Assembly: GCA_951640165.1 (NCBI GenBank)
Contig: OX621240.1
Span: 9,560,713-9,624,712, forward strand
Direction: 5' to 3'
DNA from: Pseudoips prasinana
Taxonomy: Eukaryota > Arthropoda > Insecta > Lepidoptera > Nolidae
DNA length: 64,000 nt
Below are positions 1-10,268 of this stretch, piece by piece. Numbering within the stretch: position 1 is the first letter of the stretch; the number at the start of each line of letters is the position of its first letter. Made by a program: the position numbers and the translations under genes. The notes under the pieces are model-generated. The model worked only from the letters and a program-made list of their open reading frames with translations, ran no database searches and was not told where the DNA came from.

Positions 1-104
1 CCTTAGAAGTTTAAATTTCGTTCAATTTACTCATGTTTTATTTCACTGACGATACGTTCTCGTCGCGGTGAGTTCTTGGTAGTAAATAGGTTAAAAGTTA
101 ACTA

Positions 105-463
105 AAAACCACGGACCCATGAACCCACAGAGAACGAGGTCCTGGTTTCAAATGCCGGGTCGGGCCAAAACTGATTTTGGGACATTTCTGTAAAAAGAAA
201 AATTTCTCAGCAACAGCCTGAAGTCTGGGAATTGGCGGTATTATACCCCCGTGCCTCGGAGAGCACGTAAAGCCGTCGATCCTATACCTGACCACGGTCG
301 TGTCGCTAGGCGTCCCATCGGATCATGAGAGTGATGGAATAGAAAGTGCTCCTGTCTTTGCGCACACACTTCTGCACTATAATATGTCCCGCGCAGATGG
401 CTAATTTCCGACTGGGCGCCGTGGCCGAAATTCGGCTAGTAGGGCATTATTATTATTATTAAT
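105..463 (+). mobile_element. SINE-C copy (tRNA-headed), 5' truncated
   Basis: This matches the fuller copy at 34461-34833: the B-box-like region (gtcctggtttcaaatgccgg), the stretch around cccccgtgcctcggagagca, the segment with cgcacacactt, and a tail ending in a run of att triplets. The A-box half is missing. Other relatives lie at 1716, 30599 (minus) and 49085. Confidence 0.75.
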
Positions 464-846
464 ATAATAATTATTTATTATGATAACTATTTAGAAATAT
501 ATAAGAATGTTTATCGTGTAGTTCCCGAAGTACAAGCTTTGCCTAGTTTGGGATCTTATTTATTTATTTATTGTTTGGAAAACCAACAGCTATACATAAA
601 AAATATTACTGTTATAATAGGAAACATATATAAAGCCAATTACAGGTTTCCACGGATAGCAAATGTTAGTTGCGCCATAGTTGCTTATGGCGCTACAAAC
701 ACAGTTGTCCCGTTGTTTATAAAATTAGGCGACGTGTTTAGCCACAAAAAACATAACTTATACCTGTCGCCACATTCCGCCACAGACCCTCTCGCCAAAA
801 ATGGCAATTTCATCCTTATCACATAGATGAATGGTCATCTACCACC
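464..846. other. AT-rich stretch, possible LINE 3' end on minus strand
   Basis: No supportable gene. A (TTTA)n run at about 556-572 followed by non-repetitive sequence is what a minus-strand LINE 3' end with an (AAAT)n tail would look like, but no coding part is visible. Confidence 0.35.
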
Positions 847-1107
847 GTGCCTTTCACAAGAATCTTTTTGACGTGCACTACCGCTTTGTGGAATCAATTA
901 GCTGCGGAGGTATTTCCGATCCGGAATGACAGGGCAACCTTCAAGAAGCGAGCTTATTCTTTTCTTCGCAATGCACTTGCGGCTCCTCTGGTGTGTCGAG
1001 TGTCCATCGGCTGCGGTGATCACTTACCATCTAGTAACCCACTTGCTCGTTTGCAATCCTATTTTTTTATACAACTTAGTCTGCAAACTTGCGTACGGCC
1101 CACCTGA
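847..1107 (+). pseudogene. Non-LTR retrotransposon ORF2 C-terminal fragment
   Basis: The frame reads TALWNQLAAEVFPIRND then ATFKKRAYSFLRN. The pattern LWN.LP/A..VFP...D...FK+R.Y is the usual extreme C-terminus of insect LINE ORF2 proteins, downstream of the reverse transcriptase. No RT motif precedes it, so this is a 5'-truncated copy. It runs into a segment (gtccatcggctgcggtgatc) resembling 8330-8400. Clade is not determinable from this piece. Confidence 0.6.
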
Positions 1108-1330
1108 TGGTAATCACCATAGCCTATGAACGCTTGCAACACCAGGGACATCATTAGCGCGTTGCCGACCCTTTAGAAACTTACAACTCCCTTTTTGAAG
1201 GGCCCCATGCTGTAGTCTCTTGGGAAAGCCGTCGCAGGGAGTTCATTCCACAACCTCAACGTACGTGGGAGTAAGTTTCGCTTAACGCGAACCGTACGTG
1301 ATCGAAAAGGTTCGAGGATATGAGGATGAG
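1085..1330 (+). repeat. Dispersed GC-richer repeat ('cacctgatggtaatca' type)
   Basis: The segment contains cacctgatggtaatcacc, gcgcgttgccgaccctt and acgtgggagtaagtttcg. A related motif recurs at 54485-54640 and, weakly, at 48880-48960. It has no coding frame and is probably a retroelement 3' region. Confidence 0.5.
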
Positions 1331-1715
1331 AGGATGAATGTCTTGTGTATTATAAAAAATAAAAAACCAATGAGACTTTATGTATTTCTAGATAGATATA
1401 TTTATACCGAACGCACCCTCTACTTTTAAACGTGTCTAATACAGATAGTTATTAGATGACTCAATATAATGTAATTTATAAATATGTTGAGAATATAATT
1501 CACTGGCAACTCTCCCATTAGTTGGACAGCTGCCACCTGTACCTGCGCTTCGCAATATTTAGTGCGAGTAGTATAATAAGTACGCTTGAATCATAATTGA
1601 CGCAAGCCAAAATCAACAATGCAAGAGACAGTAGAGTAATGATATTGCATATCTATTTCTGTATTAGAAATTAGGACTGCTTTGTTAATTTAGCTGTATC
1701 ATGTTCAATCACTGA

Positions 1716-1845
1716 TAATAATGTCCTGGGTCAAATCCTGATTCAGGACAATAAGTAATATTGATTTTTTCTGGAAAGAAAACTATTCAGTAACAGCCCA
1801 AAGTCTGGAAAATGGCGGTGTTATACCCCCGTGCGTCGGTGACAA
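1716..1845 (+). mobile_element. SINE-C fragment
   Basis: It carries the B-box-like cctgggtcaaatcctg and the following caacagccca-aagtctgg and ttatacccccgtg blocks of SINE-C. Both ends are missing. Confidence 0.6.
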
Positions 1846-1890
1846 TGCAATATTATTGCTGAGATTTTTGTCAAACATCTAGAACATTAC

Positions 1891-1953
1891 ACATGTGTGT
1901 GTTTGTGTATGTGTGATACACAAACACACACATAAACACATACACATACACTG
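1891..1953. repeat. Inverted TG/CA microsatellite
   Basis: A (TG)n-rich tract is followed directly by its approximate reverse complement (CA)n, giving a potential hairpin of about 28-bp arms. Confidence 0.7.
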
Positions 1954-2107
1954 CACAAAGGTCATCACTCATCTCCGAAGCATCAGAATATAACATCGCC
2001 AACGATGACTTCAACCTGTTACTAAAAAATTATCTTCTTGTCAGAAAAACAACCAATAATACTTTTGGTCAACATACAGTTGCTCATATAATAATATATA
2101 ATATAAT

Positions 2108-2390
2108 ATCTAGGGACAATGTCACACAAATCATCCTAGCCCCAAACTAAGCAAAGCTTGTACTATGGGTACCAGGCGACGATATACATACTTTTATATA
2201 GATAGATAAATAATTAAATACATAGAGTCTATGTTTTAATTGTAATAGATGTTCTATTACAATTAAAACATAGACTCAGAAACAAATATTTGTGCTCATC
2301 ACACAAATATTTGCACTTACCTGGATTCGAACCCAGGACCACCAGCTTCGTAGGCAGGAGCACTACCAACTAGGCTACGGTGACCGTCTA
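2108..2390 (-). mobile_element. SINE-A copy (tRNA-headed) with internal hairpin
   Basis: Read on minus, it has the head gacggtcaccgtagcctag, a B box (ggttcgaatcc), then the body found at 52434, 53165 and 63372, ending in the shared tail (ccatagtacaagc...). The body differs from the other copies by a 53-bp perfect hairpin at 2225-2277. Confidence 0.8.
2225..2277. repeat. Perfect 25-bp-arm hairpin, 3-nt loop
   Basis: Arms 2225-2249 and 2253-2277 are exact reverse complements around a tgt loop. Four other SINE-A copies lack it, so it is a private change of this copy. Confidence 0.95.
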
Positions 2391-2460
2391 TATATAATCT
2401 ATGATTTGAAATAAATTGTAAATTTAAATTATTTAGAATTTTCTTTTTTAATATAGATAA

Positions 2461-2607
2461 CAATATCCTGGGACATTCCACAGGTTCATCTGATCCCAAA
2501 CTAAGCAGAGCTTGTACTACGGAAACTAGATCAGTTATCTAGTTTCCATAGTACAAGCTCTGCTTAGTTTGGGGTCAGATGACCCTGTGTAATGTCCCAG
2601 GATATTG
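2461..2607. repeat. 147-bp imperfect palindrome from inverted duplication
   Basis: Outer ends are caatatcctggg (2461) and cccaggatattg (to 2607). The inner arms run gatcccaaactaagcagag against ctctgcttagtttggggtc with a short loop near 2531-2537. A few mismatches lie in the outer half. Confidence 0.9.
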
Positions 2608-2790
2608 TATATACTACGTTTTTTTTGTAAATATATACTAATATAAATAATTACACCCAGACTCATGACAAACAGACTAGTTCATACACACATAGGTATA
2701 TCTGTCCTGGGTGGGAATCGAACCCACGACCCCCGGCGTGAAAAGCAAACATTTGCCAACCACGCTAACAGGCCCGTCTTCACATATGCA
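2461..2790 (-). mobile_element. SINE-B copy (tRNA-headed) with fold-back duplication
   Basis: On minus the head at about 2790 has the tRNA-like B box ggttcgattcc (gtgggttcgattcccaccca). The body matches copies at 25815, 52815, 58290 and 41390. The SINE 3' region appears twice, once direct (2461-2530) and once inverted (2537-2607). Confidence 0.75.
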
Positions 2791-3533
2791 CGAGGGCTTG
2801 CGCAAACACTGCCTAGGTGTTCTCTCACTCCGGCATACAATAATTTATTATTCTTTAAAAAATCCAAATGTGAGAGCGATATAGCTGCCCGCTGAATTAT
2901 GGGCCTTAAGTCCTTAATTAAAACATTAAATTCTTTTTCTAACGGTTCCGAGAGCTTTTAAAACAATATTGCAATATCTCTTAGGGGAACACGATGTAAT
3001 TCTATACGAAAATGATTCCAAATGACCCAGTTAGCAGTGAATCACTCCAAATGTTATATGTATAGAGACTGGGTTAAGTGATTCCTTAGAAATTTCCCCA
3101 GACCTACATTACGCAACTATATTTTATAAATAGTTAAGAGGAATTGCGACGCCTATATTCGTCCACCCATTTATTTTACTTGCACAGCTCGAATACGAAT
3201 CAATTAGTGATGTCCAAATGTATTACCGATTCGATTTTCTAAGACAATTTACATAATCTATGAAGAAGTTTTGATTGATTCGATAATGCAACCTATTAAA
3301 AAACACACTCTATTAAAAAAAAAGACAATGGAAATCTTCGTGAGAATGGGGACGATATGGACGAGACTAAAAGTAGAGCTTCTAAATATACGAAGAAACG
3401 CACGTATATACGTAATCGACGAAATGCCAGCAGACCATGGGCATATCGTCCTCAGAATTTCCCCATACTACTCTGAATACAATGAGTTCAGACGCCACTA
3501 GAATCAACTGAACTCCTCCTATCACCACCAATT
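2791..3533. other. Unassigned AT-rich sequence
   Basis: No gene or clear repeat boundary. The open frame at 3271-3501 has no recognisable motif and I do not call it. Confidence 0.5.
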
Positions 3534-3786
3534 ATCATCATCATGTCAGACTAAGTACGTCCACTGCTGGGCAAAAGCCTCCTCAAAGAATGGGAGGGAT
3601 ATGCCATAATAGCCACGCTTGGCAAACGGATTGTCGGTCGCATTTTGATGGTCATAGTTCACAGAAAAACGCTGCTGCCCGTTCTCTGATAGGTATTCAT
3701 TCGGACGATTTCTACGCCTCCCATGGGATGAGATGGGGTGATGATATTCTATGCCGTCACCACACAGCAACTACACTAGAACTAGT
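3534..3786 (-). mobile_element. SINE-R copy (RTE-tailed short element)
   Basis: Read on minus it starts near gtgctgtgtggtgacggcat and ends with the 3' segment ttttgcccagcagtggacg and an ATGATGATG tail. The last ~45 bp match the 3' end of the RTE fragments in this window (see 15388, 35571). Related copies: 6830, 7014, 34148, 37255, 54655, 55245, 60556. Confidence 0.7.
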
Positions 3787-4558
3787 AATGCAAAACTAAA
3801 TCTATTTTGCGATAATCGACTCTTTTAGAAAAAATAAATGTAAATGCGCCATCAAAGTTACCCCCAAGCAGCAAAATTATCCTATAGTGCAGACGTTATA
3901 GGACTCCAGCACTTTTAATGTTCTCTTAAGGGTTCTAGTTTTTGCTGCATCGCTTATAATAGCAAGCATGGAGTTAGTTGGGCCTTATAGTATATCTCCT
4001 CCTATACATTAGCTTATAATTACTTATAGGCCGAAATTAAAGGTCAAATATAAGCTTGGGTGACCTATAAAAGTATCGCGAGGGTGTAAACGCACTCAAG
4101 AGCAGATAAACTGGTAAGCTATGCTTATAACTACTAACAAGAAACATTATAGAACCACTATAAGTAAAGTACACCAATAAGAGTGATAAACAGAACTAAA
4201 CATTCTGGATACTATTTGCATTTATTACTTGGTTTTATAAGGGTTTATAAATTTTCTTTACAGAACAATTATCAGTAAAATGGAGCGGTTATATAGTGGT
4301 ATAAACCAATATCGTTATAATCTTAACACGCTTATAAAGGTTTAATATAATATACTTAGTATCCAAAACTATATCCGTGGTGACCTGAACAAGAAAACAT
4401 TGGTTTGTAGTGGTCTTGCAAATTCTGTTATAGTCTCAGTACGGATATTTTGATTTTGTTGAATCGTAGAAATATGAGAAGGTTCCGTACAAAATTGTTA
4501 TTGTGAAAATTTAAGACAAAATGTTTATTTTAATGATTCTGCACGAAAAAACGTTTAA

Positions 4559-4751
4559 TCGATAAAAGCAATTTTAAATGTAGACTTGGAAGATTGTGTT
4601 AGTGAGGAACCTGTACAAGAAGATGAATGCGATATTGAAAACTATTCCAATTTTCAACTACATAGCGATCTTAGAAAATGGGCTGTAGAATACAATACGA
4701 CATGCGGCATTCAATTCTTTATTAGAAATTTTGAATAAATGTATTTGTTAA
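4559..4751 (+). pseudogene. Frameshifted transposon-associated ORF remnant
   Basis: The frame reads NYSNFQLHSDLRKWAVEYN, then a single extra base breaks it. In the +1 frame it continues AFNSLLEILNKC to a stop at 4749-4751. Together this matches the motif L+.WA..YN...AL..LL.IL, which I recall from arthropod proteins often found with DNA transposons. There is no start codon and the 5' part is absent. Function unknown. Confidence 0.55.
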
Positions 4752-4881
4752 GTTTGTTTCAAATTCTTCAAGTTCTCTTAGATTTCTTATAACATGTCTA
4801 CATCTACGTCTTCTTGCTTTCTTGAAACGGTCATTGGATGTACGGGTTTAATTCATTCTGAATCTCTCTTCGACACAGCAC

Positions 4882-5250
4882 TCAGCACATGTTAGTTTGT
4901 ATTTCATAAAGTGGATTTTGATTTGGTATGATGGTTTTAATGTCTTCTTTGATTGACTTTACTTCATGTTGAAGTTGTAGAATTTGACCATCCTCGACAG
5001 GCTGTATTTGGTTATCCGTGTTGTAAAGAACGAAATGTTGAGCATTTAAACTGACATCTGACAGTGTTTTTTCTGCTTCTGTTATGACAAGTTGAGGGTT
5101 TTGCGCGACAAAAGAAGATACAGGTAAAATTGCTGATCCGGATTGAATGGTAGCCGAGTTTTGTTGTAAATGAAGTGATCTTGTAGTATTTGAACGAGTT
5201 TCTTCTCGAGAGACCGTTGGCATCTCACTAATTTGGTCTTGATCACGATT
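4882..5250 (-). CDS. Hypothetical 3' exon inside the 3.9-6.2 kb element
   Basis: The open frame extends to 5316, but at 5250/5251 a pyrimidine-rich tract ending in tttcacag precedes AATCGTGATC. This looks like a splice acceptor, and the upstream residues (FPLLTWFIVS) look like translated intron. From 5250 the product has ~122 residues, polar and rich in S/T/Q, ending ILQLQHEVKSIKEDIKTII, a short coiled-coil-like segment, then a stop. No known domain is recognisable. It converges with the pseudogene at 4559-4751. It could be the second gene of the element or a chance frame. Confidence 0.35.
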   Translation of the reverse strand, partial: NRDQDQISEMPTVSREETRSNTTRSLHLQQNSATIQSGSAILPVSSFVAQNPQLVITEAEKTLSDVSLNAQHFVLYNTDNQIQPVEDGQILQLQHEVKSIKEDIKTIIPNQNPLYEIQTNMC

Positions 5251-5896
5251 CTGTGAAACAATAAACCAAGTTAGCAAGGGAAAGCACAAAATAGAATTAG
5301 AAAATATTTCAAACAATTTTTAAAGCTCGAAAATCCCTTTTAGTTAAAAAGCTATCGACGTCCAGAAACATTACCATTTTCACACCTGACACCTAAACAA
5401 AAATATGAAAATAAGACATCGGTACCTAATAACAACATAGAGTAACATTACAATATTTGCGGAACTCTAATTCCAAACAATATGGCCAAGCAATAGTTCT
5501 GATATTTACCATTTGTAACAAAGTACGCCTATAACGGTTTGTTAATGTATTTGGGAAGACCAAGTTTGTCAAGATGGCGACTTTTCGTTGTATATCTTAC
5601 TGAAACCAACATTATTTTAAAATTCAACTTAATGAAAACGTGAATTTCGAGGGGCGTTTAAAAATTTTGACAAAAAACTTATTACACTTCACCGAAAATA
5701 TACCTGCGCCATGCACATTCAAACACGGCTTCACTTATTGTTAACTAACACCCTACTCTTATTCTAGATAATATTTATTATAAAAATATAATAACTTACC
5801 TTTATCAATATTAATTAATCTTTACCAATGTGCATAGCAACATTTACAAATTCACATCACTTTGTATGAGCTTGTAAGATATTCACCGTGTACGTT

Positions 5897-6062
5897 ATTG
5901 TCGTGTTTGGTTCCATTTAGCGCTCATAGTTAGCTTCGCGAGAGCAAATAGTTCTACGTGGTCTAACTATAAGGTTACTATTGTCGTGATTGGTTCCATT
6001 AAGCGCTGATAGTTGGCTTCGCGGGAGAAAATAGTTTTACATAGTCCAACTATATGGCCGTT
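5897..6062. repeat. 83-bp tandem duplication
   Basis: Two units with period 83 (5897-5979 and 5980-6062) share attgtcgtg, tggttccatt, agcgct, atagtt and cttcgcg. They are about 85% similar and lie in the right subterminal region of the element. Confidence 0.85.
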
Positions 6063-6240
6063 ATTGGTCAAAATGGTATTCACCAAGTCTACTATAGATA
6101 TTTAATTAGCTAAAATACGCCTATAAATTGGGCCCTTTTCCGTGGTTATAATTGCTTACTATTCCGTTATAGTCTAATGGAATGGTGGTTCCAGGACAAT
6201 TACTAGACCACATTTTGCTGCCCGTGCAAGTAAATACGCT

Positions 6241-6829
6241 CTTTTTTCAATCAAATCATCGAAAACCAACCTGGGTCAAAACGCCACTATGAACAGATTA
6301 TTAAGTCAGTACAATAAACTAACGAAAAATCTTGAAATCGGTTTGGATATTTTCTCAAACAGCCTTCCAAAATTTAAAAGAAACATAATGGCATCTTTAA
6401 ATGTTTCATAATATATATATATATATATCTAAAATATATCAATATGGTGAAGTGGTCTCGAACATGTTTATGTGTTTGTGTTATGCATGCCTAGTTAGTT
6501 TCCTGGTTAGTTATAATAAATTAGGTTTTAGTACTCTTTGGATTTGTAGTAATATAAGTAGTTATAGTAATCTTAAGTTTAGTAAGTAATTAAAAAAGAA
6601 CTGTCATTTACCATGCCGTGGCGACTTGTAAGTAAAGCAACATTTAGCACGTAATTTTATAACATGTATGTATTCAATGTATTAGTGTATGTTTTGTAAG
6701 TTGTCCTAAATAAATAAATAAAATAAATAATGTGACGGTTGAAAACTAGGCGAGTGTGGTTGAGAGAAGAAAAAATAGTTTGATTGGGATCGCGATGTTG
6801 CCTCTCCAATGATCTCCATAATGGAACTG
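6241..6829. other. AT-rich region with probable LINE 3' end
   Basis: It contains a (TA)n run at about 6409-6427 and an (AAAT)n tail at 6707-6730 after gtaagttgtcc. The tail suggests the 3' terminus of a plus-strand LINE, without coding sequence. Confidence 0.4.
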
Positions 6830-7012
6830 TGTCCATGATATGGAGGAATATGCCACAATGCTTTTGTTTTGTGGTTTTGTGATCGCAGTATAATACTCGA
6901 AGGACTCAGAGGCGCTACTTCCCATTCTCTGGATATTCTCTAGGGAGAACTTTTACGCCCCCCACGGCATTGGATGGAGTGGTGACATTCGTCATGTACT
7001 ATAGTGCACTGT
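6830..7012 (-). mobile_element. SINE-R copy, diverged
   Basis: Plus-strand text ggaatatgccacaatg through cgccccccacggcat matches the SINE-R body in reverse orientation. It stands head-to-head with the next copy. Confidence 0.55.
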
Positions 7013-7013
7013 T

Positions 7014-7335
7014 GCTGTATGGTGATGGCATAGAATATCATCACCCCATCTCAGCCTGCAGGGACCGTAGAAATCGTCCAAGGGAATAACTACCCGTCTG
7101 CTATGTGTGGCGTTATGAGCACGAATATTTGTTTCTGAGTCATGAATGTTTTCTATGTATATAAGTATTTATCCATCTATATAAGTATGTATATCGTCTC
7201 TTGGTACCCATAGTACAAGCTTTGCTTAGTTTGGGGCTAGGATGATCTGTGTGACATTGTCCCCATATATATTCCCCTATTCTTTGGGGAGGCTTTTGTC
7301 CAGCAGTAGACATACTTTGGCTGACATGATGATGA
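7014..7335 (+). mobile_element. SINE-R copy interrupted by SINE-A
   Basis: It begins gctgtatggtgatggcat and resumes at 7265 with ttctttggggaggcttttg, ending in tgacatgatgatgatg. The gap is filled by SINE-A sequence at 7107-7262. Confidence 0.65.
7107..7262 (+). mobile_element. SINE-A, 5' truncated, nested in SINE-R
   Basis: It starts within the body (gagcacgaatatttgtttct) and runs to the shared tail (gtgtgacattgtcccc). The tRNA head is absent. Confidence 0.75.
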
Positions 7336-7365
7336 TGCTACAGAGCATAACGTGATCAAATAATA

Positions 7366-7395
7366 AACCCTTATTAAGAATCCTTAATAAGGGTT
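7366..7395. repeat. 13-bp perfect hairpin
   Basis: aacccttattaag and cttaataagggtt flank the loop aatc. It lies at the left end of the following MITE. Confidence 0.9.
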
Positions 7396-7780
7396 CTTTT
7401 CCACTAGAGATATGCTAAATAGCTATGCTGTTAGGATGTAAAAAGTAAGCTACGAAACTATGTTACCGTTTCCACTGATGCTAAGCTATATAGCGGCACG
7501 AGGGTGCTCCGAAGCTGCACCGCTGCGAGGAAACTGTGCGAAGAAGATGCGCAGCTTGAGCTATGGAATGTATCAACAGTAGGGAGGGCACTTCAACTGC
7601 AGTTAGTCAGCTTTGTATAAAACTATACCACTCGCGACCATTCAATGCATGCAGCCCTAGCATGCATCCAGGACACACATCCAGAGCACGGATCCAGAGT
7701 ACGTATGACCAATGAATTTGGTTGGTTGATAACAAACGCATCCATAGCATAGCAAGTCTCTGGTGGAAAATCAACCTAAG
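7390..7780. mobile_element. MITE with 'ttttccacYagaga' terminal inverted repeats
   Basis: Left end gttcttttccactagagata and right end (reverse complement) gattttccaccagagactt form imperfect TIRs around ~390 bp of non-coding DNA. Target-site duplication not resolved. Confidence 0.55.
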
Positions 7781-8109
7781 AACATTCTAGGAATATTGAC
7801 TAACCAACCAAATGTGTTTGTCAAAATATAATGCATAGATCCGAATAGTCGAAACCAATTGCGAAACGTTCTCAAGTTTTCATTTCCAATAAACACAGCA
7901 CATATGGTAACTATGTATTCTATGAACATGACACTTACAAGTCGCAACTATGTCGATTTGTTTCTAGAAATCCACTGTTATTTTTTCTTCAAAATCTCTT
8001 GACCGGCTCTTTTCTCAGAATAGCAGAGCTATATAAGTAAGTACAGTCATCTACAGTTAAAGTTTCACCATAGACATTTCATTATTATAGGAATATGTAA
8101 GTATTTATT
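7781..8109. other. Unassigned sequence
   Basis: Non-repetitive AT-rich DNA; I see no feature in it. Confidence 0.5.
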
Positions 8110-8412
8110 ATATTTTGAGAGATGTAGGGCACGGCATTCATTCGCTCAACGAGCAGCCCGACTGGGGAAGTACCTCCACCTTACAGAAGACATTCCTTAA
8201 TAATAACATTAATAATTTTAATGTTGTGTTTCCGAGTGTGAGTAAGTTTGCCAGAGCACATTGGGGTGGGGGGAAGGGTCAGCAACACTTGTTTGCTGAC
8301 TCTTAAATGCGACAACGCACCCGAGACTACTCTGGTATCGCGAGTGTCCATGGGCGGCGGTGATCTTACCCACCTGCTCGTTTGTCGCCCTCTGATAAAA
8401 AAAATATATTTA
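8110..8412 (+). repeat. LINE-3'-like dispersed repeat
   Basis: Blocks agcagcccgactggggaagt, ttaataataacattaataat and gtcagcaacacttg recur in order at 37554-37660 plus 38508-38590. The end (gtccatgggcggcggtgatc ... (A)n) resembles 1000-1075. Confidence 0.65.
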
Positions 8413-9169
8413 GTCATAGTAGGTTCTTGTAATGAGTAGCAATGGTTACAATTAACAAGTTCTAAGTACCCCCACAACTGAAACGCTTTCAAATAATCCC
8501 TAATCCTGTGCATTTGTTGGTTGTTTGGAAGAGATCATATGTTAGTGACAAGAGCGATTTAACACTTTGTAATTATATGCTCTAAGTAACTTTGTAAGTA
8601 TGTGCTGTTGCTGGGAACACCCAAAAACTCCGAAATATTTTATTCCGAATTTTGATGTTCCGATTTTCAAATGTCAAAAGTTCATAATACTTAAGAATTG
8701 TAATGTCTATTATTAAATATCACGAAATTTATCTTTCCGAAAGTCGTAAATGCGATTTGTTAGTATTCCGATTTTCATACGTTCTAAGAGCCAAATGATC
8801 GAAGGGTTCGCGGTCCGAAAAACGACATTCCGAATTTCAATACTTCGAATAAACTAAAAATCAACACGTTGAGCTACAAAATTTTGTGACAGAAACGAAT
8901 CGCTGCAAAACCGACTTCACGTAGTCTTGACTGCCCTACCCTAGAGTGTAATTTAAGCCCGCGTAGGCGCGGAGAGGGGGGGGGGGGGCCCGCGAGCTGA
9001 GGAGCGGGCGGTTTTGAACGCCCGCCTCCGCGGCTGAGGCTGGCTGGCGAAGCCGGCCAGCAAGCCGAAGCTGCGGTGGTGGGCGTTAAAACCATCTGCG
9101 ACGATAAGCCCGCGTGGGGCCGCCTAAAGCCCGCAGCGCCGGAGCCGTGATAGAAACAATGCTTGCTGC

Positions 9170-9365
9170 ACGTTGCATGCCTGTTTGCATGTTGCATGCC
9201 TTCTTGTTTGCTGCATTACTGCTTGCATGCAGCATGCCTGCTTGCATGCTGCATGCCTGCTTGCATGCTGCATCCTTGCTTGCATGCTGCATGCTTGCTT
9301 GCATGCTGCATGCCTGCTTGCATGCTTGAATGCTGCATACCTGCCTGCTTGCATGTTGTATGCAC
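9170..9365. repeat. 19-bp minisatellite, left arm
   Basis: The unit is tgcttgcatgctgcatgcc with variants, about ten copies. The unit contains two gcatgc palindromes. A stop-free 19-mer keeps several frames open, so frames here are artefacts. Confidence 0.9.
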
Positions 9366-9547
9366 CCGCCGAGTGCCAGATCCCCTCTATTGTTGGTAAA
9401 TCATTTGAGTTAGGTTAGGTTAGAACTGTGACCGGGAAGACAACAAAAGCAAGCCGAAGCTGCAGTTTTGAGCGTTTAAACCATCTGCGATGATAAGCTC
9501 GCGTGGAGCCGCCCGAACCCCGCAGCGCCGGAGCCGTGACAGAAACA

Positions 9548-9722
9548 ATGCTTGCTGCATGTTGCATGCCTGCTTGCATGTACATGCCTGCTTGCTTGCT
9601 GCATTTCTGCTTGCATGCTGCATGCCTGCTTACATGCTTGCTTGCATGCTGCATTCCTGCTTCCATGTTGCATGCCTGCTTGCATGTTTCATGCCTGCCT
9701 GCTTGCATATTTCATGCAGCCG
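9548..9722. repeat. 19-bp minisatellite, middle copy
   Basis: Same unit as in the left arm, more degenerate, with a tacatgcctgcttgcttgct variant. Confidence 0.85.
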
Positions 9723-10092
9723 CCGAGTGCCAGATCCCTCTATTGTTGGTGAATCATTTGGGTTTGGTTAAGTTACAACTGTGACCGGGGAAACAAAATA
9801 TTTTTATTCGTATTGTTGATTTTTCGAATTATCATTAAGTTGGACTTTTTGTTATTCGATCTACTGAAGTTCGGTATTTTGAGAATAGTAATTATAAACG
9901 TTAGGAATATTGAAATTTAGGAATTATAAAACTAGGAATAATGATAAGTCGGAGTTGTAATATTCGGAATTTTCTACCATTCGGAATTATAAAAGTCGGT
10001 ATTTTGAAATTCGTATTTGTGACTGTCGGAATAAAGTTTTTCGTATCCCAAAATGATTAATCAACAATAGAGGGGATCTGAAATTCGGCAGC

Positions 10093-10268
10093 TGCATGCA
10101 ACATGCAAGCAGGCAGGCAACATGCAAGCAGGCATGCAACACGCAAGCAGGCATGTAATATGCAAGCAGGCATGCAGCATACAAGCTGGCATGCAGCATG
10201 CAAGCAGGCATGCAGCATGCAAGCAGGCATGCAACAAGCAAGCAGGCATGCAACATACATCAGGCATT
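10093..10268. repeat. 19-bp minisatellite, right arm (inverted)
   Basis: Reverse complement of the left-arm array (units of ggcatgcaacatgcaagca), about nine copies. Confidence 0.9.

Larger units (their letters stand above)
3872..6240. mobile_element. Unrecognised DNA-transposon-like element
   Basis: The candidate ends are short inverted repeats: gcagcaaaat near 3878 and attttgctgc near 6215-6224. About 500 bp inside the left end and 650 bp inside the right are dense in TTATAG/CTATAA/CTTATAA motifs (more than a dozen on the left), the kind of subterminal iteration that transposases bind. Two decayed coding pieces lie in the middle, converging on 4751-4882. No transposase catalytic domain is visible, so this may be a non-autonomous or gutted copy. 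Superfamily unknown; boundaries ±20 bp. Confidence 0.5.

Noticed and set aside
9114..9780. Several open frames of 65-95 codons on both strands with repeated ACL/LHA/MQH residues
   Set aside because: They are translations of a stop-free 19-bp minisatellite, open in several frames by construction; no known protein or codon-use signal.
9170..10268. CRISPR-like array
   Set aside because: Units are contiguous 19-mers without unique spacers, in a eukaryotic repeat element.
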